Position numbers and translations under genes: made by a program. The notes under the pieces were generated by a model. That model was not told the origin of the DNA, made no database searches, and saw only the letters and a list, made by a program, of their open reading frames with translations. This document shows, piece after piece, positions 11,451 to 24,045 of a stretch of 64,000 bases of DNA. Location of the stretch: the NCBI GenBank assembly GCA_033961575.1, contig CM066740.1, forward strand, positions 91,867,117 to 91,931,116. The letters run 5' to 3'. Numbering within the stretch: position 1 is the first letter of the stretch; every line of letters starts with the position of its first letter. This stretch comes from Aselliscus stoliczkanus (lineage: Eukaryota; Chordata; Mammalia; Chiroptera; Hipposideridae).

Positions 11451-13532
11451 GTATGCCTGTCTCCACCCATGGGCCGTGAGGCCAGACTGGGCCCTGCTAG
11501 GAGTGCGTGGCGCACAGTAGGGCGGCTCAGACACGTGACTGAAGGAGTCCTCATTTCATCTGTTCTGCACGCCTCTTCTCGTGGCTTTTCACGGTGTGGC
11601 TCTGAGCTCCGGGCCGCCCTGCTCATGGGTTCTCTAGACTCCGCAGCTGGGGAACCAGGCGTTGGCTCCCCCCTTTCTTACCTGGAACCCAGGCCTTTGG
11701 GGGTGATGTGCCCTGTCCAAGAAAGTGGCTCTGACCCTGGGCCTTTCTCCTCCCCTCGCCCTGCGGGTAGCAGAGCTCCGTTCTCTGAGCTCATTTGAGG
11801 CAAGAGGCGTGGGCATCCAGTGTCCTAGTGCGGGGAGGACTTTGTCTGCTTGTGGCCTGAATTGAGGGCCTTCCCTCGGAGAGCAGTGGCCACCCGCCCC
11901 TCAGCCTCGAGCGCGGGGCATTCTTGTAGCTTCCCAAAGCCTGACGGTCGAGCCCTCTCTCTGTGCAGAAGCTGGCGACCCCTTGTCTGATGAAATTAGC
12001 AAAGAAGGCAGAGGGCGGCAGCGCTTGCTTTGAGTTTCTTCTGGAAAGCTCCAGAGTCTGCTCGCGCATCCCACCTCCTTGTCCTGCTGACAACGCTAAG
12101 CAGCGGTGTTAACACGAGGACCGCGCTTGGTCTTGGAAGTATTTATATCAGCACTTCATGATGATGCCACTTTTACAGCGCGAGACAGGTGTACAGACAG
12201 ACAGTCATGTCTCCCGGTAGTCTGTAGATAGCTCCGGTCTAGAGTTTCTTCAGCCAGCTGTTGTATATGCTGAGAGGAGTTGCCCCCTCCACCCCCAGCC
12301 CCCCACCCCCCCCACAGCCCTGTGCGTTCAGAAACGCTCGAGTCCCTCCCCTTGGCCTGCGTGTGTGCTCCTGTGACAGGACGGCCAGGTCCCCTCTGAC
12401 GAGGGCTCCAAGCAGGCGCGCCTGGGGCAGGCCTGACGGGCGCTGTGGCGCCCAGGCCGGGCAGAAGCGCGCCTGTGTGCTGCTGGGCTCCAGCCAGCGC
12501 CGCGCAACTGGGGGCGTGTGTTTTCCAGCGGAACTTGGAATAGCCTGTTGTGCTTTGCAGAAGCCCTTGATGACCTTCTGCAGAGTGTTTGGAAAAGTTG
12601 CCATTTTATTTGTCCGTCTTCCTGGTCACAGTGCTGACTCATGTTCTGAGGTCCCTTCTCAGTCCCACCTACTTTGCTCTCTGCCCTTTTCTGTGGTGGA
12701 ATGGGAGGTCACTTTTGCCCCTTTCTACCCAAACTCGAGGGCCTAATCCGGTGGGACGCCTGGGAAACCATGCTGCTCCGTCCCACCCCACCGGCCAACT
12801 TGGACTCCTGTCCTTCGCTGGGCGAGCTCTGTGTAGGCAACGCTCTTGGCACTGGTGCTTTATCTCAGTCCCTCGCTAGAAAATACCAGGAAGATCTACG
12901 GTGCCCTCTGTTAGGACCGAGCTCAGAGCAGTGTCTTTGAACCCCTGGCAGCCCCGCCTTAGACCGGGGATGTTGGCATTCCGGCGGGGGAGGGGCACGC
13001 GGCCTGAGTTTGCTTTGGGGCTTTGGTTTTTCTGTTGCAAGCTCTGCGGAGGACCTGTTGCAGCATCTGCCTTTCCGGCTCGCAGGGCGGCCCATGCATG
13101 TTCCTCCCAGACGGGCTGGGCCCGCGCTCTTGTGCCTCCCGTGACCGTGGTGGCTGTGGGTAGCACGCACCCAGCTCTCCCGCCCCCGCCGCGCTGGCCG
13201 GGAGAACGGGGGGACAGTCGGGCCCTGGGCTCCGAGAACCTGCCCGAGTCCTCACCTCTGCTACTCGCGGCAAGTTTGTGGGCCCCGGCGGGCCGTGCTG
13301 CTTCCTCCACGGGTGGTGGGGACTCGGCCTGCCCCGCGCTGCGCTGGGCCGGGGCGGACCGGGCCCGGCCCCTTCCTTTCTCGTAGCGGGTCACAGCTGC
13401 AGGCGCCCCTAGCTCGCGGTGTGTGTTCATGGAGTCTGAGTTCCTGCTTGCTTTCATAGCGTACTAGCTGTAAAAAAACAAAAACCAAAGCCCAAAACTT
13501 GTAAATCAAACCGTCACTCTTGTCGTTGACAG
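11451..13532 (+). other. RBM33: RBM33 intron
   Basis: Intron of 2,082 bp bounded by gtatgc and ttgacag. It is GC-rich, especially at 12240-13400. I see no repeat or element I can name in it. Confidence 0.9.
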
Positions 13533-13721
13533 GTCATCGCGCACGGTCGAGGCCGGGGAGTGGCCGGGCCGATGGGCCGTGGCCGCCCGATGCCCAACAA
13601 GCAGAACCTGCGGGTGGTGGAGTGCAAGCCGCAGCCCAGCATGGTGTCCGTGGAGGGGCTGTCGTCGTCCACCACGGACACCCAGCTGAAGAACCTTCTC
13701 ATGTCCGTGGGGCCCATCCTG
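13533..13721 (+). CDS. RBM33: RBM33 coding exon, glycine/arginine segment and first half of the RRM
   Basis: This 189 bp exon (63 codons, phase 0 at both ends) begins VIAHGRGRGVAGPMGRGRPM, an RGG/RG-like basic segment. It continues into NLRVVECKP and then VSVEGLSSSTTDTQLKNLLM. The latter fits strand 1 (RNP2-like VSVEGL) and helix 1 of an RRM. The acceptor is gttgacag and the donor CTG|gtaggt. The last codon encodes Leu just before SLQM; from memory human has Gln there, a tolerable substitution. The exon is continuous with those on either side. Confidence 0.95.
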
Positions 13722-16226
13722 GTAGGTGCCTAGCTGCCCGCTTCCCAGCCCCGTCTCGGCGTGGCCTGGTTTCACCTCCCCCGGGGGTTGCTTCCTGCCA
13801 CGGTACTACATCGGGGGAGACAGACCAGGTGTCTTACCTGCCATGGGCACCTGCTGTCAGCACTTTGGCCCCAGAGTTAGATGACGAGGAAATCTTCCGA
13901 CGCTCAGTTAGGAACTTGATGAAGTAATTCCAACTGAACAAATGAGCCACTGAAATCCTCCGTTATCCCGAAGTTCACATATGCACCCGTCATCAGACAG
14001 TTTTTCTCCTGTCACACACTTGTTTCACTGTAATAACTGGAAGATTGTAAAGCTTTCTTGACCTTAATGTCTAGAGGTAGCCTCCCATGTTAACAGCTAT
14101 GGAACTTGGATTAGATTTTACAAATAGGAAATAGTGTGAACTGTATTTCGGTCTCTTAATTTTAAAACTGGTCAATTCTAAGAGCTTCCAGACCTGAGCT
14201 GCCTACAGCTGGGTCTCCAGCCCTGTCATAAACATTTTCCGATGCGATGCCTCGTCTGTACAGCTTCTAGAGCCCTGTAGGTAAACTGGCCAGGACGCTG
14301 CCGACCTGCTTGTCCGGGAGCAGCGAGTGTGTCGCTAGGCCCGTCGCTGGCTTTCCTGCCAGGCCTCAGCCGCTCACACCCTCCTCCCGCGTCGGGGCCG
14401 AGTAAGTGCAGACCACTCGGTCATCGTGACCGCTGGGACCCGTAGGCTTCCAGGGAACAGGCGCTTTCTTTTCAAAGCACGTGGAGCCTCTTGCTTCGTG
14501 AGGGGATGGGGAAGCGTTTGAGACGAGGCTTGATACACGGAATTCACTGCCAATGTGTTGTGAGCCTCCATCTACCATTGCGAGTCCCAGAGGTGAGGCG
14601 GGACTGCACCCCTGTGTCTACTGGACCCTCCCTTTCGGGTTCCTAGAGGTGGGCAGGCCTAGTTTCACATGGACGTGGTAATGAGAGGCTCGCCAAGGAC
14701 TTGGGTGTCTGTTTCTCGTGGAGTCGGTTTCCTGAGCTGTGGGCAGGTCCAGTTTCTCAGTTACCACAGGCTTATGTTCGGAGTTGTTTCCAGTTCATAA
14801 CATGGATCTGTTTGCAGGAACACAACTGACACTAGAGAATTTTAGATGCGCTAAGATGTGGTTGTCCTGACTTGAGACCCAAACACCTGGTGGCTGAGAA
14901 TTTGGGGGCAAGTCACAGTTTAGCAACGGGCCCCGATTTTAAGACCAGAGCCTTGTCTGAGCTCTGAGGGCAGTGCTGTCGTGAGGGCTGGCGGTGTGCC
15001 CGACGCCCTGCCATGTCGCTGTTGGGGTGGCACTGCTGCTTGTTCCTGTGACTGCTCAGTGTCCGGCCCGCTTCCTCGTGTGTGCTTCTGGTAATTCTCT
15101 GGAACACTGCAGAGGATGTTACGGTTTCCAGGATCCGCGTCTGGCAGCAGAGCTCTCTGCGTGTCGTGGCCCCGCCTGACGTGCAGAAGCTGCGTTGCAA
15201 GAAGTGGCTCGGAGCCGTTGCTGAACCACCCCACCTCGGTCTTGTTCTTAAAAATCGCATTTTGCACTTCGGAGTCAGAGGTCTCTTGGGTGACCTTTCC
15301 CCTCCCATTGGCTTTTTTTTTTTTTTTTTTTTTCTGTTATGAAAAGGGGATTAGAGATTGATTGAGGGCACTTAAGGCCCAGCAAAAACAATGTTGGCTT
15401 GTTTTAATTAGAAAGAGCTAGGAAGGCAAGGTGACGTTTTCTAGGTTGCATCAGTCTCCCAGAGAGGGGGAGGAGGCGAGGTCCCACGGGCTGTGGACCC
15501 CTGTGGAGTGATGGGCTGAGGCTTCTGCAAGGGCCTGACCGTCCCCTGGGAGCAAAGCAGCGCATCTCCGTTTCTTGCAGTCTTAGCCCACGGGTGGCTT
15601 TGAGTGGGAGTGTAGGTATTAATCACTGCATTCACAAAACACGAAGGTTCTTAACTTTATAAAACCACACTGATATAACAAGCTTCCCACTAGTTAGAAT
15701 GACATTGACAAGCATAAATTTTAAAAAATTTTATGACAGGATACCGTCATGGTTTAAATATAAATATGCTTCAAAGGGGTGGCGCCACCTGCTTCCCGGC
15801 CTGAGGAAGGGGAAGGCGGCCAGGCCCGGTCGGGCTGTGGCGCCACCTCGTGTCCACATCGTGTAACAGCAGGTGTCGGTGTCGGTCGGGGGAGGACCCT
15901 GTCTTTGGGCCCTTTAATTGTAGAGAATTGACTGCATTAACTGCGCGTGCGCTCTGCTTCCAGAGCGGTGGGACCGGACCGAGAGGCTGAGTTTCTCAGG
16001 GTGGCCGCGCCTCGCTCGCAGCAAAGGCGGAGGCAGATGAGGCTTCTGTTTAGGTCCTGGTTTTGCCATTTCTTGGCGTGCGACTTCCAGACACAGCACT
16101 TGACCGTGATGAGTCTGGCCTTTCCCATCGGGTTCATAAACCACGTAACACCTTAAGTGGGACCGCGTGACTCGCCCTGTTCCCTGGCGTAATCCGGGAG
16201 AGAGGGCAGTGAAAGAAACAGGCCCA

Positions 16227-16266
16227 CGTGTCACCAAAGGCAAGCGCGTGTCACCAAAGGCAAGCG
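16227..16266. repeat. perfect 20 bp tandem duplication
   Basis: The unit cgtgtcaccaaaggcaagcg occurs twice head to tail with no mismatch, inside an RBM33 intron. The exact identity implies a recent slippage event or an assembly artefact. Confidence 0.9.
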
Positions 16267-17799
16267 CGTTGAGCAGGGAGGAGGTCGTCAGGTGACACGG
16301 GGCCCGTCCCCAGCCCGGCGGGAGGGTCCTAAGGACCCACCCAGGTTCGCCAGCCTGTGGCTGACACTGCGAGACCAGGGGCTCGGGAAGCGGCTCGGGT
16401 CCCCCTTTGAGCGGTCTCGTAAGGCAGGGTCCTGTTGGTGAACTTGACCTTGTCTGAAGGTGAGGCAGGAGGGGGGGTGAGCGCACCTCGCCTTGTGCCT
16501 GGTTCTCACCGACCGGGCAGCTCTGGGTGGCGACGTTGAAGAAGCTGGCATCTCAGGGAAAGTCCCGTCATTTTGAAGTTAGGACATTGGGAAAGAAAAC
16601 AGCACAGTCCCAGGCTGCCCGAGCCCAGGTCTGAAGATGTGGGTGTGACAGGACCTGAAATTCTCAGGAGCGAGAGGAGGCTGAGCTGTCACCCGAGCTC
16701 TGAAGCACTTGTAAGTAAGCCCGGAAGCAAAGCAGGGGTGTAAGGGGACAGTGTGGGGACACAGCAGTCCTTTGAGGAGCTCAAGCGTGTCCCAAAGGCC
16801 AGTTGTGCAGGATGGGGAAGGTGGGCCCACTGGCGGTGACTAGACAGGAGGCCGTCCCCACATCGGAGCAGAGCAGGCTGAGCAGTGCTTCAGGGAGGTG
16901 TCATGACGTGGAGCAAGCCAGCCTGAGCTTGGGGTTTGGGGCAGCACAGCATTGGCACCAAAGGCGCCCAGACCTGTTGCAGTGATGGATGCTGTTGTGT
17001 CGTGTGCAGCACAGGGGGTGGGGGCGTGACGGTCGGCATGTGACCGGGCTGCCTGAGAGACTGCAGGCTCTCCCTGCGGGAAGTGTTGGCTGCTTCCGGT
17101 GCCCGTGGCCAGCCAGGAGAGAGAAGCGTGTGGAGAGAGAGCTAGGGAAGGAAAGGTCCCGCGGGGTCCGTACGGGAGCAGTAAGGAGGTGGCATGTCGG
17201 GACGAGGGACGGCCTTGCCACCCCGGACTGCAGGCGCCGTCACGTACAGCAGGAGGGCCGCCCACAGGCCTCGGTGCTTCTCACCGTCCCCCAAATGCGG
17301 CTGCTTTCAAACAGTCTCACTTGTTGTTTAAAACAGTTTCATTTTTGGCGAGGGCTTGTTGGCTGGGGGGAAACAGCATCTAGCGGACCTGTCCGGGCTG
17401 CAGTCAGGTCACGTGCACACACACGGACACGCACGCAGGCTCTCCCAGCAAGAGGAAAAACGTGTTCGGACGGGGCAAGGGGCCAGGATTCCCAACAGCG
17501 TGGGCATTTGTCACTGCTGGTGGCGTGTCTTATGGCAGTTCAGTCACGTGGCCCTGAATGGGGTTGTTGAGTGTGAACATAGGACGTGCCAACGAAAGGA
17601 GTGCTTGAACTTGAATTTCACAATTTGTAGCAGCACAGTTAGCTGTTCTCAGAAATTGTGTGACGATGTCGTGTCTCTGAAAAGTGAACAGTAGATCAGG
17701 GTGAACGTCCCGTCTGCATACCAGTACGCCGTTTGGGGGGGACCTAGGGGCTCAGAGTGACAGTGCGGACTTGAGACAGATGGTAACTTTTGGTCTGTT

Positions 17800-18350
17800 C
17801 TGGGTGAAATAAAGTGTTTATATGAAAATGTGCCCCTGACTTGTTAGAACATATTTTCAAAGCAGAAACCAGTGATCTTGAACTTTTCGCTTTTAGCACA
17901 AAGCTGCTTTTCCTCTTCTCCCAAAGAGCTCTCTGATCTTTGTCATTTTGATAGGTTGACTATTGATCATTTCCACAATTCAATCTTATATCCAGAAAAT
18001 AGGGTTGGTGTTTTGAAAGAGGGTGCAAAAATGTAAATAAAGGGGGACAATCAGAAAGCAAGTTGTGATGATGTTCTTGTCCCTGTGAGAACCGGTCATC
18101 CCTGTGACCTGAGAATGTCACTGCCGCTTATGCTGCCTTGGCTGCTCGCTCCTCAGTCAAATTGAGGGTTAACCCACCTTGATACAACTAACAAGTCTTA
18201 CATCAAACGCTTTTACCATTTTATATGGTAAATGGTAAAAACGAAGCTTCATGCCTTCGTTTCACACTGAGAAATCGCCCATAGGAAATAGTCACCACTG
18301 AAATCTAGAAATGTTTTTTCTTAGAAGAGGAACGTAGTATTTTCAAACCC
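17800..18350. promoter_or_regulatory. candidate conserved non-coding element in the RBM33 intron
   Basis: AT-rich, CpG-poor unique sequence ending about 270 bp before the next exon. It includes TCF/LEF-like ATCTTTG, several TGATCA/ATTGATCA-type words and a perfect 11 bp inverted repeat at 18211-18240. No ORF and no recognised transposon is present. The regulatory role is inference from composition only. Confidence 0.3.
18211..18240. repeat. inverted repeat (hairpin)
   Basis: Arms ttttaccattt (18211-18221) and aaatggtaaaa (18230-18240) are perfect reverse complements around an 8 bp spacer. No transposon ends are recognisable around it. Confidence 0.85.
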
Positions 18351-18623
18351 TAGATTGCGTGGAAAATCACGGGACAGGAAGGCACGAGAGCAGGAGGTGA
18401 CCGGAAGGTGCCTGCTGCAGGCCTCAGAGGCGCTTTCGAGGGAAGCTGGGCAGCTTTGGCCCGACGAGAGGGCACCACGCCGGGCTGGGAGGGTGTAAGT
18501 GCCGCCAGGGTCGTGGACGTGGTTTGTTTAGTGATTCAGTGCCACCCGGGCCGGCACTGTGTGTGAAACCTGACGTGTCCGGGTCCCGCGAGATACTGAC
18601 GTGTTTCTGTTTCCTTTCTCTAG

Positions 18624-18712
18624 AGTTTGCAGATGATTCCTCAGCAACGGAAAGCCGTAGCCAAGTTTAAGGAACCAGCGCACGCGCTAGCGTTTCAGCA
18701 GAAGTTCCACAG
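18624..18712 (+). CDS. RBM33: RBM33 coding exon, RRM strands 2-3 and helix 2
   Basis: An 89 bp exon opening in phase 0 and ending after two bases of an Arg codon (AG|G). It encodes SLQMIPQQRKAVAKFKEP and AHALAFQQKFH. KAVAKF takes the RNP1-like position and AHALAFQQKF helix 2 of the RRM. The acceptor is ttctctag and the donor AG|gtagcc. RNP1 lacks the usual aromatic pair, so this is a divergent RRM, as in the family elsewhere. A 292 bp intron separates it from the final coding exon. Confidence 0.95.
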
Positions 18713-19004
18713 GTAGCCGCTGTCTTCTGTGGCCCTAGGGGCGTGGGTGTGGGCGAGGACAGCCTCTGCCACCTGCTCTGCGTCCACGTGGCCATGAGTC
18801 CCCAGCGTGCGTGTCCCCCTGTCCCTGCAGAGGCGCGCCGAGCGGGCCGTGGCCCCGTCACGCGCTGTTACCCTGTCGGCCTGCGCGTTCGCGGGGCGGA
18901 CTGTCCTCAGCCGGGCCGGGCCGCCCCTGCACGCCGGGTTCTCCTGCCTTGGGGAGCCGCCTGCCGCGGTGACTGACTGTCGCTGTTTCTTTCCGTTTCC
19001 GCAG

Positions 19005-19053
19005 GCACATGGTAGATCTGTCCCACATAAACGTGGCCCTGATTGTTGAGTGA
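19005..19053 (+). CDS. RBM33: RBM33 terminal coding exon and stop
   Basis: The exon completes the split Arg codon and encodes HMVDLSHINVALIVE followed by TGA at 19051-19053. INVALIVE forms the last RRM strand and is the known RBM33 C-terminus, so this is the authentic protein end. The acceptor is tttccgcag. The 3' UTR follows in the same exon. Confidence 0.95.
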
Positions 19054-21071
19054 TTTCTGACAGGGAGGCTGACGTTGCACTGCACGCACGCTGTGGAGCC
19101 TCCGTGGGAGCCGCCGGCGCCGGACTGCACGAGCTGAGGCCTCTCCGTCCAGCCTAGTCACTTGTCCGGAGCGCTGGGCAGCCGGGCTCCGATTCCGGGA
19201 GCGCTGAGCTGACGGGACGTGGTGGGCCGGAGCTTGGTGTTAGGTTGCTTCAGGGTCTGTGGTCACCTCAGAGAACTGCAGTTTTTGTTTCCTTTTGTTT
19301 TCAAAGTGCTTCCGATGCATGTAGACATTGTTCGTGATCTTCCTGTCTGGTTGAGCACAGTGGCTTAGGTTCAGGAGGCAGCATCCGCGTCCCAGACGCT
19401 GAGCATCGCTCACAGCAAAGAATATTTGATAATGGTTGCACTTATCTTCAGTGCAGGCTAATCACGTTCTCCCAGCCAAGCATACCTTGCGTGATTTCTC
19501 AGGCCCGCAAAGGCTCTTGTAAAAACATGGCTGGGCATTTGGGTGGTTGTGATTGATAGTTGCATAATCGGGAAGGCAGGGTGCTCGGGTGCTCGGGGGT
19601 GGCGCCAGCCGTGTGGCCGGTGCTGCTGCTTATAAAGATCTGGAGGGGCCCACGCACCCTTTAACTCTTCGCCAGGTAAGGCGAGGACGCAGGTGCCCGG
19701 CGTCGCGCAGCCTAGGTGGGCTGCACCACAGACCTCTGGTGTCTCCCTCTTGTTAAATGAAGCCCAAAGCGGCACAGTCATGTCATGGGCTCTGTGACAC
19801 GTGACATTCTTTGGGAAGCTAGTTGTCATTGCTTTAGTTGTTTTTTTTTTTGGTTTTTTTTTTTTTTTTGGTTTTTTTTTTTTGAAAGCCTTTTGAATGG
19901 GGCCGTGCTGTCCTTTAAGAGATCTAAGAGCGCAGTGACATTGACTGTGGCGTGTCACTCTTGGTGGCATGTGGTGGGAGGGATGGCTGTCTTAACAGGG
20001 ACGGCGACGCCCAAAGTGAAATTGAGTGCCACTGGTGGCCCTGCCTGAGTAATTCTGGGTTGGCTGCTGGCTCCTTTAGGTTGACATACTTACTTAAAGC
20101 GACCTTAGTAAAACTCATTCTGAGCAAACCCTGAAAAAGTGCCTTACTGCATCTCTGCTCTGAGGGGTCTGACTGTCCTGGGCTTACTCTGAGGTGGCTC
20201 GAGCCATGGAGCACATGACGCAAGGGCACACTCACATCTGTCAGCGTATTTCATACCCAAGGTGTCAGGCAGATTCAGTCATAGAATGGCGGAGAATCGA
20301 AGCTTGTTGGCGCCGGATGCCTCTGGGGAGGGCAGGGGGCCCAGGGCGTGCGAGTTGGTGGCATCTTGTTTGCACAGCTGGTGTGTTACACTGCTCTCTG
20401 AAATTAAATGGCCAGAGCTGGACGAGGTACCCAGACTTGGTGAGAGCTTGTGCAGCGCTGATTCTCAGACGGCACTGTGTGCTGAGAGAGCCCGGGAGTG
20501 ACGGCGGTGGCCCGACGGCCGGCTGCTCACAGGACCCGGTTCCGGGGGCTGAGGCGCTCCTGGGGACCCCAGAGGGCCCCCCGCTGACTAGCCCTCGGGA
20601 GATGGCGCCTGGTGCCAGCCCCGCCTTGAGACGCGGCAGTGAAATGCCCAAGAAGTGGGTGCCGTCGCTGCCACTCGTCACCAGTAGTGCAGGCGTGTTT
20701 GTGTACGGGGCGTAGTTGAGCCAGCTCCGTCCACCGCGGCTGCACTGAAATGGTAAGTTCGGTCGCTGTCGCTCTAATGAAGAGCCGCCCAGACAGACCA
20801 CGTCCCCACCTGGACAGCGGGCAGCTGGCAGTCAGGGCTTCCTCTCTCACCAGGGACGTTCCAGTGTAGGAAGACGAGCTGAACACATTTCTGCCCCTTT
20901 CTGGAAGTAGTCTTGTGTGTTTTGTGGCTTTGAAACCAAAAATCTGCATGTGGTCCGTGAAAGTAGGCATTTGAGTGTGCTTTTTCTAGTTAGTGATGAT
21001 AGCTAATCCTACTTGAGCAATGTGGCCACTTCAAGGTCTGCTTTTGGCCTTCCCGAGTGTGATGTGGGTGC

Positions 21072-21116
21072 TGTACACGTGCGTGCACGCGCGCGTGCGC
21101 ACACACACACACACAC
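21072..21116. repeat. alternating purine-pyrimidine tract (CG/CA/TG)
   Basis: Forty-five bases alternate purine and pyrimidine without interruption, moving from TG/CG words into a pure CA run. Such tracts favour left-handed DNA under supercoiling. It lies in the RBM33 3' UTR. Confidence 0.85.
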
Positions 21117-21322
21117 TTTCTCTCGAGACAATGTTCCTGAAAGCCCGTCGCAAAGCGGGTCTTTCCTGACAGCACGGCTTTGAACGGCTCCATGCCGAGG
21201 GACCCAGCGCTGGGAAAGGGCCTGTCCCTGCAGCCGGGCCCGTGGCAAAGCTGAGTTTCCTTGGAGGGAAGAAGCAGAGTGAAAGTCATGGTATTTCCAT
21301 TTTCGATGCCTTGCCGCAGCGA

Positions 21323-21375
21323 AATCAGACCACCGTAAGCTGGGCTCTTCCAATCAGACACCGTAAGCTGAGCTC
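21323..21375. repeat. local direct duplication in RBM33 3' UTR
   Basis: Two ~24 bp copies begin at 21323 and 21352, each running aatcaga..ccgtaagctg.gctc and differing by one indel and one substitution, with a 4 bp spacer. It is a small recent tandem duplication. Confidence 0.8.
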
Positions 21376-23730
21376 GGGGAGGATCTGTTGCAACCATTAT
21401 CTTTGTTCTTTATTCTCCATGCGTTTAAAATGAGATGCAGAAGCAGTTAACGTGTAAATATGGACCTTTTAAAATTAAAACGTTATTGGAAATGCTTTCA
21501 GTTCAACACCACCTTAGCTATTCGTTAGTTCTTTTGTGCTGTCTTATCAAAGTTCAGTGGATACAGTTCCATTATTGTTGATGTGTTCGTGTGTGTATTC
21601 GATTTTTATAAAGATGGGAGTAAGTCAATACATTTATCCTGACCTGTGTATTATTTGTTCACCAATACAAGAAGCTTAAAGCCAGTAAATATCAGTATAT
21701 CTGAGAAGGTAAATACAGCAGGTGATTGTGTGGAGACAAGTTACCTTTTCTTTTCGCCTTACCTTGTTTTGCTTTTGTGCTGTAATGTACGTTCCCCTAG
21801 CTGCCGACCTGAGCGTAACCTGCCATTGCCGTTGGTCTGGCCGCGATTGTTAAGTTCTTATCCTGACATCCTTCTAAAGGGGAACACTTGTCGCTTTTTT
21901 CTAAAAGAATGTTGAGCGTTCCCTCTTTCTGGACAGACAGCACCCTCAGTGGGTGCCTGTGGCCTCACCCTACCTGGAAAGTGGGGGGGGGGGCTCCCTC
22001 ATAACCACGTTTAACTTGGGTTGTCCTTACCTTGATTTGTAAAGGTCCTGGGGAAATGATTGTTCACACCTGGTTCTATAGCGTTTCTGAATTGTGATAG
22101 AGCTTAGATCCTGCACCCAGGGCTCATTTTTCAAATAGCATTTTGCTTAATTCTGCAAAGAGAGACTTGGTTGCTGGGAGGAGGCCGGGAGAGGTGTAGG
22201 GGACAGGGGCAGGAGGAACGGTAGAAATGGGGCGTGGGGGGTGGGGTTTGCAGAGCGAAGGAGTTGTAGCAGGTGTTACTAATGAACTGTTCTAACACAC
22301 TGACCCCGGGGGTCGGCAGTCCAGTGGAGATGCACGCAGCTGGCGGGACATGGGGTCTTGGTAGGTGCCTGCTGGGCTGCGGCTGGAGAGGAACCCCGTT
22401 CCCCGCGGCCGACAGCAGGGCCCGGCGCCTCGTGCGCTAGAGGAGACCTGGTGCTGGGCCTTGCTCTTGGAGCTGGTGTGAGAAGCTAGCACTTCGTTGC
22501 TGTTTGTTTTGGCTTTCTGGTTTTCCTTCTGTTCTGTTTGTTTTGTTTTTTATTTCTGTTGTTTCATTGAAGGTAAGCTCACCTTGGTCGTGGACCACTG
22601 GACCGACCGACAGGGACCTGTTGAGGACAGTTAGGTGTGAGAGGTCTGTGCACTGGGGCCCCTCGCCCCTCGCCCCCCCAGGCCCCAGTCCACAGGGCGC
22701 GGGCTCAGCGCCCTTCCAGGGCCGGTTCTCCTTCCCCGCCCGCTGCCTTCACTCCCCCGCGCAGGAGGAGGCCTCCCCTTTGTTCATTTGTTTGTTTGTT
22801 TGGAGGGGGGGAGAAAATATTGGAAAGGTATTGTTTTTCTTTACAGATTTTTAAGTGGCATTCTGTAGGAGACTTCACTAACCGGGCGCGGGTGGAGGGT
22901 ATGAAATGGGACTGAGGCGTCCCAGGAAGGAGCCACAGGAGTTGAGATCATCAATTGGGGAGAAGTTGAGACATTTTATTGTATTTGATGAGCATTTCAG
23001 GGAACCTTTTCAACTATTTTTAAAACTTGTGAGTGAAGTGTTCTTTCGGACCTTCTTAAATAAGGGCTTCAAAGGCGTGTAGCCTTGATTTACTATTAAA
23101 TCCTAAGGATTTTGTGTAAGGTTTTTTTGCAACCTCTTTAATTTTCACCACTTAAAGTGCCCATGGTTTTATGTATTAGAACCAAAGCGGAATCCACTGA
23201 TTCATATTGGATCCCAGGTACACCTGCTGGTCACAGGTGGTGAGGAGGGCCCTCGGCGTCACACCGTGTGGCCCCCTCTCCAGAGACTGTTTACCCCCCT
23301 GCTGGGCCCTGTTTTGGTAGGAAGTCTTTTCATTAAGATGAGTAGCCGAAACAAGTCTCTTTAGTGAGAAGTCGCTTTTTCCTCTTTCTTCTAACCAACT
23401 AAAATGTAAAAAGGTCTTCGTGTTGGTGTTTTGCTTTATTTTACTAATTTTAAAAGGTATGCAGAAAAGTACAGCCCTTTAAAAAGAAACATCACGTAGT
23501 TTTTAAACCTGAATATGTCCCACGGAGTGGACAGACGCGTTAGTTTCATGCGTTCTGTATGGAGCGGTGTAACATGCTCTAGAGTGGGCCTCTTTGCTGC
23601 TCTTCCAACATGACTGCCCTTCACACTGCTTTCCAGTTCCAGGGCACGCATCACGGAAGCTGACGGCCAAGGGCTGCTTGAGTTTGTGTGTGCTCTGCAG
23701 TGTTGTCGTAGAATACATAATTCAGGGTTT

Positions 23731-23776
23731 GACACGCACACAACACGCACACCACACACACACACACAGTACACAC
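23731..23776. repeat. CA microsatellite
   Basis: Imperfect CA repeat with interspersed ACG, within the RBM33 3' UTR. Confidence 0.85.
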
Positions 23777-24009
23777 AAACACCCCCCTCCCACAGACATT
23801 TGTGCTGTCTACCGAAGAGCAAATAACCCTTCAGTTTTATATTCCGCTTTGCTTTTCACAGGTGTGGGATCCAGGTGGTTTCTCCTCTGTGAGGATTTTA
23901 ATGCTCAGGCTTTAATCCGCTGTTTAATTTTCAGGTTCCGCCACAGCAGAGCCCCACCCAGTTTCTTTTCATTGCTGCTGAGCTGGTTCTCTGTGGGGGC
24001 GCTGCCTTC

Positions 24010-24045
24010 TCTGCTGCTGCTGCTGCTGCCGCTGCCGCTGCGCTG
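24010..24045 (+). repeat. CTG/CCG triplet tract
   Basis: Six CTG-type triplets pass into CCG/CTG alternation. The tract is in transcribed but untranslated sequence. Confidence 0.85.

Larger units (their letters stand above)
13722..18623 (+). other. RBM33: RBM33 intron
   Basis: Intron of 4,902 bp (donor gtaggt, acceptor tctctag). It contains a 21-base poly-T tract at 15313-15333, two copies of gtggcgccacct at about 15779 and 15837, a 20 bp tandem duplication at 16227-16266, a weak MIR-like stretch near 16040-16110, and an AT-rich unique stretch at 17800-18350. Nothing else is recognisable. Confidence 0.9.
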
